From Bremia lactucae (taxonomy: Eukaryota > Oomycota > Peronosporomycetes > Peronosporales > Peronosporaceae), in NCBI RefSeq assembly GCF_004359215.1, contig NC_090613.1, forward strand, positions 2,381,192 to 2,445,191: a stretch of 64,000 bases of DNA, read 5' to 3'. A model generated the notes under the pieces. It was given only the letters and a program-made list of their open reading frames with translations, did not search any database and was not told the DNA's origin. The position numbers were made by a program, and so were the translations under genes. Below, one piece after another: positions 29,881 to 41,274 of this stretch (position 1 is its first letter; each line of letters opens with the position of its first letter).

Positions 29881-32800
29881 ACGTGGGTGAGGCGAATGAC
29901 GTCCTCAACATGGACAACTACTTTGTATGGGAGTTTAATGCTTGGATGAAACTAGCCAAGAAAGCGCTACTGGAGCACATCGACGCGACGAAGGCACCGA
30001 GTGCCACAAGAGCCGACGCGTCGATATGGAAAGTCAATGATATGAAGGCCTTCGCGATTGTGTGTACGTCAATCGCCCCAAGTCTACAGTCCATGGTTCG
30101 CAATGCAGGCACGGCTGCAGAAGCTTGGGAGGTATTAAAGAGCTTTTTTCTTCGAACAAATATTCACAACCGTGTGCAGATGCGTCGGCAATTACATGAT
30201 TTCAAGATGCAGAAGGGAGAGAGTGTACTGGACCACTTTCTAAAGTTTGATGAGCTGTGCATGTCCATGCAAGCCATCGGAGACGAAGTTTCGTTTGACG
30301 AGCAGCTCGTCATACTGCTTGAAGCTTATCTGTTGAGTATGATCAGATCATCGCAATCATTGAGAACATGAAGGAATTTGATATTTTTCAAGCCAAAGAA
30401 ATGCTTCGTCGTGAATACGAAGGCATTTCTCGCAAGGAGAACAGTGAACTTGCATTGAAGGCTACAAGAAGCTTCAAGGGCAAAGTTTTCGGTCGAAGGA
30501 AACAAGAAACAAGTTTACCGGGACGTATTTCGTATGTGGAAAACAGGGTCATAAGAAACAAGACTGTTGGAAAAATCAAGCCAACAAGAATAATAACGAG
30601 CAAGCGTTTCCTGTTAGTGAACATGGTTCGGAAGGTTGGCTACTCGACAGTGGTGCGAGTAGTCACATGTGCCCATACCAAGATGATTTTTTGGATATTC
30701 GATCGTTGAATCGATCAATCGGCATCTCGATCGCAAATGGGGAGACAGTTATGGCTGCTGGAATTGGTACGATTCGAATTATTATAAAAAACAATGTGCC
30801 AACTCGCATTGAAGACGTGCTGTACGTTCCAGAGCTGGATTGCAGACTGCTTTCAATTTCTGTACTATCGGAGAAAGGATTGGATGTGACGTTTACAAAC
30901 GGAACATGTGTGATAAAGAATGATCAAGATGTGGTGGCAAAAGTAAACAAATTAGGGAAATTGTTTGTGATGGATTGTGCAACTTTTGTGTCGGCATTCA
31001 CTAGCGAAGTGTTTGGATGTGGAATTAAAGATGTGAGTCCTAGTGTGTGGCATGCACGACTAGGACATCTTCCAATGAAGACGTTGAAGACTCTACACAC
31101 TTGTGTAGAAGGAATAAATGTGCAAGCTTTGAGTGATGATATCGATGATCAAGATGAAATTGCGAGGGATGTGTGACTGGAAAGTCGTCAGTCAGACCAT
31201 TTCCAAAGTCAAGTCACGGCAAAGTGAAGACAAAATCACTGCTCCAAATTGTTCACAGTGATGTAATGGGTCCAATGGAGACAAAGTCTCAAGGGGGAGC
31301 ACGATATGTAGTTACATTTCTGGATGATTTTTCGCGCTACGTGGTGACATACTTCATCGCTAATAAGTCTGAAGTGCTGGGAAAGTTCATCGAATACAAG
31401 TCAATGATGGAAAACCAACTGAATTCCAAGATCAAATGAATTCGCACCGACAATGGTGGCGAATACATCAACAAGAAATTCGCAGAAGTTTGTCGCAAGG
31501 CTGGCATAGTACACCAAGCGACAGTGCCATATTCCCCCCAGCAAAATGGAATGGCTGAACGAATGAATAGGACACTGACGGAACGTGCAAGGTCGATGCT
31601 AAATCACATGCAAGTGGAAAAGAAGTGGTGGGCTGAAGCTATAAATACAGCTGTATATGTGGCCAACCGGGTCACGTGCGCTTCATCCCCGACGAAGACT
31701 CCAATTGAGATGTATTTTGGCTTGAAGCCAGACATATCACACATGCGCGGTTTTGGTGCTTAAGGTTACGCACACATTGACAAAGCAAAACGTGCTACAT
31801 TGGACAAGAAGACATTTCGGTGTATGTTTCTTGGTTATTCACACGAAGTGAAGGGATATCGTATCTGTAATTATGATTCAGAAAAACTTGAAGTCACAAG
31901 GTCAGTGACATTTCAAGAACAGCCACGGACGAAGTATGTACAAGTTGTTGATGACGCACCAGTATCAACGCGTCAGCACGCAAAAATAAATGGCGAAGGA
32001 GACGATGATATCAGGGTTCAATCACCAATTTCTTCGAATCACGATGAAATTGAACCTATGGAGGTTGATCAGACTAACGGTGATCAAATAGTCTCGCCCT
32101 CCTCAAGAATTAATGTCGTTGGGTACACGTCTAGAGAATGGACATGGAGATGATATTGCTTTTGATATCGATGACGTGTACATGGAGCCAGCTGATTTAA
32201 TTGAGGATGATATTCAGGCCATTGTGCCCAGGGAGGGATGGACTAATCTCGATGACAGTCTAGAGACACATTCATCTCGTGTTAGTGGACACAATAACCC
32301 TCTCGCAATATCTCCTCCAAGTACAGACTCACAAGCTTTGGTTCCGGTCGGGATGTCAGATGCTATTGTTTCATCACGAGGAGATGAACCTGTAGAACGT
32401 GCCTCAATACGATATCGTATTAAATATGATCAACCTAATGCGGCATTTGAAACCCCATCAACGTACCAAGATGCTGTGAAGTCTCCACAAAGTATGATGT
32501 GGAAAGAAGCGATAGAAGCCGAACTGAAGGCACTAGATAGCTAAAAGACGTGGAGTCCCGTGGACAATTCGTTAAACAAGAAGGTAATTGGAACTAAGTG
32601 GGTGTTCGCCATCAAGCGAAATGAAAATGGTAATATTGAGCGATATAAGGCTCGGCTTGTGGCATTAAGATATCGTCAGACCTATGGAATTGATTACTAC
32701 GACACGTATTCTCCGGTCGCGAACATGAATTCAATTCGTGTGTTTTTCGCGGTATGTTGCCATTATGGGATGGCTATATTCCAATATGATGTCGATACAG

Positions 32801-34052
32801 CATTTATCAATGGTGTTCTCGAAGAAGAGGTGTTTATTAATACACCCGAGGGCGTTAAAATGAAATCGAGTCAAGTGCTGAAGCTAAATCGAAGCCTTTA
32901 TGGACTGAAACAAGCTGCTGCAACATGGTTTTAAGACTATTTCAGGCGTTTTCAAGAGCATGTTGGGGTTTGTGGCGTGCGTTTCGGATCCGTGTGTATT
33001 TGTTCGTCGATTTGACAATTTTTCATGGACTTACGTGACGTTATACGTCGATGACATGCTCATTGATGGCCATTCGTACGACTCAATTAAGCAAGTTGCT
33101 GATGTCTACCAAATTTCAGCTCAAGAGACTGGGTGAAGTGCGATTTGTTCTGGGCATCGAAGTTGACTACAAGATGGAGGAGAAACGACTCAAGATCAGT
33201 CAAAGCACGTGTATAGCAAGAATGGTTGAAAAATTCAATCAAGATAATGCTAGGCCGGTGTATAATCCGGGTGTGGAAGGCCAGAACATGATAAAGTGTG
33301 AAGGGATGGACCCAAAAATGAAAAATCGTCCGTATCGTTCATTGGTGGGTTCACTTCTCTACGTGGCAACCGGCACAAGACCCGATATTGTATTCGCGGT
33401 GTGTCAATTGCGTCGACACTTAGAAAAAGCAAGTGAAGAACATTGAAATGCGGCTATCCGAGTGCTGCGTTATTTAAAGTCAACCGCTATGGATGGAATC
33501 TGCTACCGGAGCAAGTCACGCGAACTGCAGTTGAGTGCATTTAGTGACGCTGAGTGGGGCAGTAAAAAGGACAATCGACGCTCAACATCAGGTGTGATGG
33601 TGATGGTTAACGGATCACCCGTGATTTTCAAGTCAAAAATGCAAAACAGTGTGTCGCTAAGCACTGCTGAAGCCGAATATGTGGCTTTATCATTGTGTAT
33701 ACAAGAAGTATTGTGGACTAAATCGCTATTGCTGGAGATGAAGGTCAAGATTAATGGTGCAGTAATGGTGTACGAGGACAATCAAAGTGCGATTGCTATC
33801 GCGAAAAATGAAGGATATCAAAGTCGTGCGAAGCACATTGATATACGCTATCATTTTGTCCGTGATCAAGTCAAAAACAAGGTAATACAGCTAGAGTATA
33901 TTGAAACCAAGTTACAGCTCGCTGATTTCCTGACCAAGACAATTTTGACAAAGAAGTTTCAATTTCTCGTGGCCAAGACCAATATTGGAAACTTCTCGTC
34001 GAGGAGGAGTGTTGGAGGTGGAACATCAGGCGACGGTTCGTTGTCGTGCTGA
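29871..34052 (+). pseudogene. pol: Copia gag-pol polyprotein, frameshifted
   Basis: Gag 29871-30340 (open 166 codons). The CCHC knuckle (CGKQGHKKQDCW) lies at about 30535-30575 and the protease LLDSGASSHM at about 30640-30670. The integrase finger HARLGHLPMKTLKTLHTCVE lies at 31050-31110; the core has HSDVMGP, TDNGGEY (near 31445) and QQNGMAERMNRTLTE (near 31540). RT has VIGTKWVFAIKRN (32585) and YVDDML (33043-33060). RNase H has FSDAEWGS, LSTAEAEYVALS and YEDNQSAIAIA, ending at 34052. About nine stops or shifts, for example near 30335, 31174, 31437, 31761, 32540, 32933, 33100 and 33446. Confidence 0.9.
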
Positions 34053-34209
34053 TGTGGCGGTTACTGTCGTGAATGACACAAGAAGAAGAGCAAGCGAAGC
34101 TGCTACATTTAAGTACGTTACATGTATGAGGGTTCTATAAGAACGAATTTACTTTTCCATTTTCCCTACACGAAGACATTCTTACGCTGTGTGTTGTCAT
34201 ACCCCAACA
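34010..34209 (+). repeat. Copia 3' LTR
   Basis: TGTTGGAGGTGGAAC to CATACCCCAACA, preceded by the polypurine run GAGGAGGAG (34001-34009). The RNase H frame reads 14 codons into it. Confidence 0.93.
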
Positions 34210-34214
34210 GTATT

Positions 34215-35328
34215 CATCCCTCGCATAACCATCTGATAACCCAGTTAAGTGTAACACACACGTCGACGTACGCAAAAGATCCGACTCTTTCGTCTTCACG
34301 TCGGTGATTCCCGGAATACGGCAGGGATGCCCGCTTGTCTCGTTGCTCTTCATTATCGCAGCAGAAATACTCGCGCTGGCGATCGAACAAGACGACCGGG
34401 CCACCGGCCTCCCAGTGCCGAGAGGCAACAGCGAGGCACACAAGTATTCGGTGTGCGTCGATGACTCTACCATCTTCCTGCACGAGGCGCAGCGACTGCC
34501 ACTCGTTATGTCCATCGAGGAGCGGTTTAAGCAATTATCCGGCTTACGAGTCCAGCCGGCCAAAAGTAAGATTATCTTCCTGAATACGACAGTGACCATG
34601 ACGGAATATAAGGGATTACCGTTTCTAGGGCATGGTGACACAGTGCGATATCTGGGGTACGCGGTTGGAATTAGCCGCACTATAATGCGAACTAGGCGGC
34701 GCGGATACGCAATTCGCAACGCCGGCTATTAACCGCGACTCAACTCGCAACCAGTGTGGAGGCCAGGGTATACTTCTGAACGTAACCATGCTACCAGCGG
34801 TGTTAATCACGGCAGCCGTTTTTGAGAAACCACCATGGGCCGAGCGCCAGCTACGCAGCCTTTATAAACATTTTTCTAAATGTTTCTAAAGGCTGCGTAG
34901 CTGGCTGAGGCTCTCCACCAGCACGGACGACAGTCGGCACAAAACTAACCCAGCTCTGTTGTACACGCTTAAACGAGCGGTTGGGGTAGAATTGGCATCC
35001 ATTCTCATGGCGTGCCAGACACAACGAGTCAAACATGCCATCCGTGGCCCACCCAACGCCAAGACATCGATTCGATGGCGTGGCAGGCTTGGGTCTTTCG
35101 CGGAGCACCTAGGGTAACCAGGTAGGGGTGTCGCCGCGCCCAGACACAACACGAAGGCAACGAACCCTCGGTGGTTTACTATAGCAACTACTTAGATCCT
35201 GGTTGCGGCCAGCAATGCCGGATCGGGGAGCAGCGGCAGTACACGCGAGGGCTCATTGACCTGACGGTAGGGGCTGTTAGCTGGACTACGTCGAAGGAAT
35301 GGATAGTGGAGCTTCCAGGGCCGCTCTT
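34215..35328 (+). pseudogene. LINE reverse transcriptase, 5'-truncated first half
   Basis: The 142-codon frame at 34304 shows non-LTR RT motifs: IPGIRQGCPLVSLLFIIAAE (fingers/palm, the R-Q-G-C-P-L-S box), then a degenerate active site CVDDST where Y-A-D-D-T is usual, then LSGLRVQPAKSKIIFLN (thumb). Further homology to 35328 is broken. Interrupted at 35328 by the T5 insertion and resumed at 41275. It probably belongs to the Jockey/Tx1-like LINEs common in oomycetes, but the clade is not certain. Confidence 0.75.
34846..34905. repeat. 28-bp inverted duplication in the LINE
   Basis: Arms 34846-34873 and 34878-34905 are inverse copies with one mismatch and a 4-nt centre. Confidence 0.9.
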
Positions 35329-35576
35329 TGTCAGGATGAGGGTAAATTACGACTGAATTAAAATTAGTTTAACTAACCGATACTTTTGGTATACTCCTTA
35401 AGGTATCGCCTATCCTTAATCTAATTCTTACTGAGTATCATCTCTCCTAATTGCGCAAACCTTTTTACTTGTTTTTATTATGGCGCATATGTAAAATTGA
35501 ATTAAAGAAAATGAATGGTTTAAAAGGTAAGTCGAAATGAGTGGTCAAGGGCTGAGCAAGATGACTGGTCCTTACA
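35329..35576 (-). repeat. T5 3' LTR (248 bp)
   Basis: On the minus strand TGTAAGGACC to ATCCTGACA. Preceded (35577-35585) by the complement of the polypurine tract CGGGGAGGA, which overlaps the pol stop region. Confidence 0.92.
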
Positions 35577-36920
35577 TCCTCCCCGATTTGATCTCTCGTT
35601 GACGCTGATTGAAGTTGCCGACGAGATCCTTCCAGTGGGAGACATGGCGAATATTTTTCTCTTTTTCCCAACTGGCTTCTTGCTTAGTTTCGCCATGCCA
35701 TTGTATGAGCCAGTATGGTTGACGATTGAACTGTCTTTTCTTCAAGAGACGTTCAATAACTTGAAGATGATCCGCTGTGCCATTATCCACGAATTTGGAT
35801 GCTTTCGGTATCGGACGACTTCGAAATTTTTCTGGTGTCGGCTCATACTTTGATAGAACATCGACATTAAAGGTTGGATTAATCTTATTCATACTTTGTG
35901 GTAACTTAAGCCTTGCCACATTAGGATTAATCATTTTGATAATTTCGAATGGTCCCACCTTTCTTGCCGCAAACTTAGCTCGTGGTGTCCCCATATCTTT
36001 CGCAGCATGTTTCAACGATATTCTGCGAGTATCAAGCATAACTAGATCTCCAACCTTGAATTCAACTTGATTTATTCGGCGTTTTTGATCGTAATATTGC
36101 TTTTGCGAAGCTTCTGCTTTTAGGAGATTTCTGCGAGCCTGATCGATGATCTTTGTTCGTTCTTCGATAAACTCTTTTGCGTATACGTCAATCTCCTTTG
36201 GTTGACTATTCCAGCCCAGAGCCTTTTGCCATGTAGAGCGTTCCTTTCTTCCCGTATCTATTTCGAAGGGAGAGTATTCCGTGGATGCACTAACCAGTGT
36301 AGAGTGCGCATACTCTATGCTTCCCAAGTGTTCGGTCAAGTCAGTGCCATGGTAAGATACCATGCATCTGAGTGCGTCTTTTACCACAAGGTTCTGTCGC
36401 TCGGTCTGTCCATCGGCTTTAGCCCGATGAGCGGTTGTCATACTTAGACGAACACCGATGATCGTCATCAAAGACTTCCAAAACATGGACGTGAACTTGC
36501 TATCTCGGTCACTAATGATAACTTCTGGAAGACCATGGTGTCGAACTACAGCATCAAAAAATACTTTTGCTGTTGTGCATGCATCATTCTTAACGTGCAC
36601 TGCTGCGTACTTCGTTCGTTTGGACAACTTATCGACAACCGTAAGGATGGCATCAAATCCATTGGACATAGGAAGCCCTGTTATGAAGTCCATTGACACC
36701 ACTTGCCAGCAAGCCTCTGGTATTGGAATTGGCATGAGTAATCCGTTTTTTCGTTGATTATCATGTTTCCAACGTGCGCAGGTTTCACAGGTTTTGACAT
36801 ATTCCTTGACGTCTTTCTGCAACGATTTCCAGTAATACCACTGAGCCACTCGCAAGTATGTTCTGCGATTGCCCGGATGAGCAGCAATTGCCGAATCATG
36901 ATATTCCGATATTACTTACG
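35572..36920 (-). pseudogene. pol: T5 integrase and chromodomain
   Basis: An open frame of about 427 codons. The H2C2 finger (HPGNRRTYLRV..., then VKTCETCARWK) begins just upstream, with a stop at about 36917. The core shows MDFITGLP, ISDRDSKFTSMFWKSL and KADGQTERQN with the D-D-E residues in place. The C-terminal domain (FKVGDLVMLDT, ARKVGPFEIIKMI, INPTFNVDVLSKYEP) is followed by a chromodomain (LQVIERLLKKRQFNRQPYWL, IQWHGETKQEASWE). It is in the -1 frame relative to the preceding ORF because of a frameshift near 37020. The gene runs to the 3' LTR, leaving no room for an antisense ORF region. Confidence 0.9.
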
Positions 36921-39146
36921 TTCGCAAACGGTTGTTGCTGGGCACGCAAAGACGTGTAAGCTTATTTGACGTGCGCAAAAACAGCAAGTCTTCTTGCTTG
37001 ACAAACAATGAGCTTGCTTCTGAGTTTTTCCATGCTTCTTTAACTCAGCATCTCTGGCGTAGCCTTGTTGAAGTAGCTTGCGAACTTCTGGTGACAACTC
37101 GACATACGACGCTGTCATTAAGGTGGCAACTTGCAGAGCCTCAGCCTCCTCCCGGGGCAGAGTTGGCACCGAGGGTGAGCAAAGTAAACGTGTACCTCGT
37201 TGTTGGCAACTAGAATCGCACTTATGGAAGTGGATATTGTCCACGACAGTATCATCAGGCCGGCGCGAGAGTGCATCAGCTACGACGTTTAAAGCACCAT
37301 TAATGTGGTGTATAGTAAACGTATATTGAGCGAAGGTGGTCAAGTATCGAGCCAATTTCGGCGAGACTTTCGGATGATGAAGCAGCCAAGAGCAGGCGCT
37401 ATTGTCCGTGAAAATCTCAAACTGGTGACCATAAAGGTAATGACGCCATTTGTCTAACCCCGCCTTAATTGCAAATAGCTCCTTTTCATGAGCAGGCCAA
37501 TTAATCTCATGGACTCCAAGCTTCTTTGAATAAAACGCTATTGGATGGTCATGTCCATTGAGAAATTGCGATAAAACACATCCCACGCACGACCCTGATG
37601 CATCCGTAGTCAGTACAAATGGGCGTGAAAAGTTGGGCAGAGTCAGCACAGGTGCAGCTTGTAAGGCAGACTTCAGCCTTGCGAAGGAATCTTCCTGTTC
37701 TGCATTCCACAGCCATGGAGAATCTTTCTTAACAAGATGACTCAATGGCAGAACTATGTGCGCAAACTGATGAATAAAGCGGCGATAATAACCAGCAAGA
37801 CCAAGAAAACTTTGCAATTCCTTTACGGAGGTAGGTGGTGGCCATTTAGCGATTGCTTCCGTCTTCGTATTATCAACGGATAATCCTTTGTTGGAAACAG
37901 TGTGCCCCAAAAAGCTGACCTCTTGACGCGCAAACTTGCACTTGCCGATGTGAGCGGATAGCGTTTCCTTGCGTAATACTTCGAACACGATAGCAAGATG
38001 GCCAAGATGTTCGTCATAAGAGACGGAAAATATGCAGATATCATCCAAATATACCACAACAAATGGGAACTTTCTAAGAAGTACACGCATCAAGCGCGAC
38101 CAAATGCCAGGCATTCCAGCAAGACCCATCGGAGCAACGCACCACTGATACGTCTCATTAGATGTACGAAACGCAGTGTACTTCTTGCTATCCGGATGGA
38201 TACGCATCTGATGGTACCCCTGAGCTAAGTCAATGACTGTGAAATAGCTCATACCTTGCATTTTATCGAACAATTCATCGATTCGTGGCAAAGGTATTTT
38301 AGGGACGACTGACTTTGAGTTGACGTAACGAAAGTCAATCACCCAACGGAGAAAAATGTTTGCGTTTCCGGATCGAATCCATTCCGAACGAGATACACTC
38401 GTACCGGTTTTTGGGTCCTTTTTAGGAATACCAAAGATGTTTGATACCCACGGCGAGTCTGAAAGCTCGATCCATCCGCGGGAAAGGTTCTCATCGACAA
38501 ACTTCTGTAAAGCATTTTGTTCAACTTGTGAAAGTCGAAACGGCGGACGATTACTCGGTTGCGCACCGGGTTGCATATTGATTTCAAATTCAACTGACCG
38601 ATTAGGAGGCAATGAATTCGGTAACTTCTCCGGAAATACATCTTTATAGGAATCAAGTAAAGACTTCAACCGTTTTTCCCGAGGTTTTGTAGATTCCGAT
38701 TCTTGATAAATTTTGACACGATAGACCTCTTCGTATTTTGATGTCTTCAATTTCCTTGAAAAGTCGGCAGAGGAAATAATGACCGGTTCAAAAACCTCAT
38801 CCTGTGGTATGTTACCACCTTTGAACGAAACTTGATGAGTACGCCAATTTATTATAGGCTCGTGCGCAGTAAACGAAGGCTTACCCAGAATTACATCTTG
38901 GGAATTGCTCATTGGCCACTCGATGACCGGAATGTCAGAAAATTGATTACCATCAAAGAAGATATTTGCGACTCCTTTCTTCACCTTTCTTTTGGTGGTA
39001 TTAGTGCCGTCGAAACGAAAGACTTGAATTGCCACTTCAGACGTGACTCGTTGCAGCAACCCCGGCTTTACCACATTGCATGTGGCGCCAGAATCGAGCA
39101 ATACTTTAACAGCACGATCGTCAAGATGACCCTTTTTGACGATCAA
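36912..39146 (-). pseudogene. pol: T5 protease, RT and RNase H
   Basis: A 744-codon frame. The retropepsin site VKVLLDSGATCNVV is near the start and VILGKPSF follows. RT has LPRIDELFDKMQGMSYFTVI, DLAQGYHQMRIHP and the active-site VVYLDDICIF. RNase H has FVLTTDASGSCVGCVLSQ, HEKELFAIKAGLDKWRHYLY, IFTDNSACSWLL and VVADALSRRPDD. The last ~35 codons (after ELKKHG) are out of frame through a frameshift near 37020. The normal sequence continues in the integrase frame. The listed start is TTG and overlaps the gag stop; translation probably enters by frameshift. Confidence 0.92.
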
Positions 39147-40120
39147 ATCTTTTCCCAGGAAGCAAAGTCAGCTTCACTTAGTGTAGTGATATTTTCATCT
39201 GACACAGTCGCGATGGTTTCTTCTTCGACTGACTCGTTCTCGAAATAGTTTACGTTTGCACGCTCGCGACGATATCCGTTGCCGCGACTATTTTGCTGGT
39301 TCCTGCGCTTGTAACACTGCTGAATCGTGTGCACCAGTTTTTTGCAGTACGCACACTTTGGTTTATTTGGACGTCGGCTATGGACGCGAGAAGACCTATG
39401 AAATGGCCGAGCATTGTCGATTTCCATCAGCTCTGGCTCATTGTTTAATTCTTTGGCCACATTTGGTGGACCAGGACGAGGGGTTGTTGCGATATGGTGA
39501 TTATAACCAACCGAATGTGCGCGTTCAAAGTCGAGCGCCACAGTAATAGCCTCCGACAGTGTATTTCCCCGTCGGTATTGAACTTCTTCTTGCGTTCTTG
39601 TTTTTAATCCTCGTTGAAAATAGATTATTTGGTCTATCTCAGTCATGTCCTCAACTTGCGAAATAATGTGTCGAAATTCTGCAATGTAGTTCATTAAGCC
39701 TTTGCAACTGGCTTGTCTCAGCCGATGCAGGTCGTCTCGAAGACGTTGCTGTAGATCCGCAGGAACAAATTCATTTTCCACTGCTAGAAAAAACTCGTCG
39801 ACTAAGTGAATTTCTGATTGATGCAGCAAGAATCATTGTGCTGCTGGTCCGCGCAATGAACTTCCTAGTACAGTAAGTACTTGAGGAGCCATTGCGTCTT
39901 CTCTCCACTTCGTACCGCGCGCAATAAAATATTGCTGTACTTGCGCGGAATAAAGTCGAACCGACTCTTCACTCCTTCCGCTATACGTCGGTATTCTTAG
40001 CCCGTCCACCTTAAGCCCACCTTCTTTTTGGGAGTTAGCCAAGGATTTGATCAACTCTTGTTGTTGCTGTAGCATATGCATCATTTGCTGCATTAGCTCG
40101 GCGTTTGAGGGTTGGCCCAT
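39143..40120 (-). pseudogene. gag: T5 gag with one nonsense mutation
   Basis: Starts MGQPSNAELMQQMMHMLQQQ at 40120. Capsid-like sequence follows (VDGLRIPTYSGRSEESVRLY, LVDEFFLAVENEFVP, TEIDQIIYFQRGLKTRTQEE), then a single knuckle CAYCKKLVHTIQQC. It ends ADFASWEKI-stop at 39143. A lone in-frame TGA at 39833-39835 sits where Trp (TGG) would suit; otherwise the 325-codon frame is open. Pol follows in the -1 frame with an overlap of about 27 nt. Confidence 0.9.
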
Positions 40121-40238
40121 AATGGAAGAAGATGTGTTCGGAACTTTTAAAAGACTTAGTTGTTTAGTTTATTTAGGTCTCTTAAGTTTAACCGAAGATC
40201 CTTTAAGATGGTGCGTTCGGCTTCTTCCAAAAGCGCGT

Positions 40239-40457
40239 CTACTTCGATAGGGAAGCTGATAAAGTGGACCCTTGCTTGGGCAGGGAGGCTTTCTCCATGG
40301 TGAGTTGCTTTGCTAAGATCTTTGCAATGCGCCGAGTCTTTTGTAAAGACGCAAGCAGATCGTTCGCAGTCTTTGAAGACTTTTCACCGTACTCAAAGAG
40401 GAAAGCCTTACTGCAGTCAAACGGAATCTGAGTTGTAGCCTTTCTCTTCTTGCTCAT
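40239..40457 (-). CDS. Small ORF upstream of T5 gag (72 aa)
   Basis: ATG at 40457, stop at 40239. MSKKRKATTQIPFDCSKAFL, then a helical Lys/Leu-rich part (ASLQKTRRIAKILAKQLTME). A basic KKRK start. It lies between the leader minisatellite and gag, in another frame. No known family. It could be a leader ORF acting on gag translation, an accessory protein, or chance. Confidence 0.4.
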   Translation of the reverse strand: MSKKRKATTQIPFDCSKAFLFEYGEKSSKTANDLLASLQKTRRIAKILAKQLTMEKASLPKQGSTLSASLSK

Positions 40458-40808
40458 AGAACTCAACGACTTACTTTAGCTCTTGGGCGTAATGCGTTAG
40501 AGATTAAACCTTATCCCAGATGGATTAACTGTTTCACCGAGTTAAGCCGGACCCAACCTCACACAGACTAAGCGACTATATCTGCCTAGGCAGACGCTTA
40601 GAATTACAGTGGATACTGAAAGCCACACACTCAAAACTGTTACGCAGCGCTTCCAAAAAGATGGAGCAGTGAACTGCGAGCGGAAATTCCCACGCTACAA
40701 GCAGTACCTTATTGGCTGCGAGCGGAAATCTCTCACGCTACAAGCAGTACTTTGCAATCCAACGCAGTGCAGTCCCACGAAGCGCGAAAGGCGAAGAAGC
40801 AAGCGTAC

Positions 40809-41008
40809 AGTAAGGAGGCAAGCGGACGGCGAAGAAGCGGCAGACGGCGGAGAAGCGGGCGTGCAGCGGAGAGGCGAGCGGACGGCGAAGAAGCGGCAGA
40901 CGGCGGAAAAGCGGGCGTGCAGCGAAGAGGCGAGCGGACGGCGAAGAAGCGGGTGGAGGACGGCGGAGAAGCGGGCGGAGGACGGCGGAGAAGCGGGCGG
41001 AGGACCAA
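40809..41008 (-). repeat. GC-rich minisatellite in the T5 leader
   Basis: Units of about 56 bp built on GCGAGCGGACGGCGAAGAAG and GCGGCAGACGGCGGA are repeated about three times, the last unit partly collapsed to an 18-bp sub-repeat (GAGAAGCGGGCGGAGGAC). It sits between the primer site and the first ORF, in striking GC contrast to the neighbouring LTR. Confidence 0.85.
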
Positions 41009-41020
41009 CAAGTGCTACCA
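41009..41020 (-). promoter_or_regulatory. T5 primer-binding site
   Basis: TGGTAGCACTTG on the minus strand, two bases after the 5' LTR end. Same ten bases as in T1 and T3. Confidence 0.7.
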
Positions 41021-41022
41021 CT

Positions 41023-41269
41023 TGTCAGGATGTGGGTAAATTACGACTGAATTAAAATTAGTTTAACTAACCGATACTTTTGGTATACTCCTTAAGGTAT
41101 CGCCTATCCTTAATCTAATTCTTACTGAGTATCATCTCTCCTAATTGCGCAAACTTTTTACTTGTTTTTATTATGGCGCATATGTAAAATTAAATTAAAG
41201 AAAATGAATGGTTTAAAAGGTAAGTCGAAATGAGTGGTCAAGGGCTGAGCAAGATGACTGGTCCTTACA
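41023..41269 (-). repeat. T5 5' LTR (247 bp)
   Basis: Nearly identical partner of 35329-35576 (two substitutions, one indel), flanked by CTCTT on the outer side. Confidence 0.92.
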
Positions 41270-41274
41270 CTCTT

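Larger units (their letters stand above)
29662..34214 (+). mobile_element. Complete Copia element with GTATT target duplication
   Basis: Bounded by GTATT at 29662-29666 and 34210-34214. LTRs of 200 bp each (29667-29866, 34010-34209) differ at six positions (about 3%). The internal region encodes gag, protease, integrase, RT and RNase H in the Copia order (integrase before RT). Frameshifts and stops make it inactive. Confidence 0.93.
35324..41274 (-). mobile_element. T5 Gypsy element, young, with CTCTT target duplication
   Basis: Target duplication CTCTT at 35324-35328 and 41270-41274. LTRs 35329-35576 and 41023-41269 differ by two substitutions and one indel. On the minus strand: primer site, GC-rich minisatellite leader, a small ORF, gag, pol with protease, RT, RNase H, integrase and chromodomain. 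Only four disabling lesions are visible, so this is the best-preserved complete element in the window. It splits a LINE. Confidence 0.93.

Noticed and set aside
36202..36757. Plus-strand frames opposite T5 integrase
   Set aside because: Shadows of a well-conserved minus-strand integrase with all catalytic residues.
40695..41021. Overlapping Arg/Pro/Ser-rich frames on both strands
   Set aside because: These are translations of the GC-rich minisatellite; length is due to lack of stops in the repeat, not coding.
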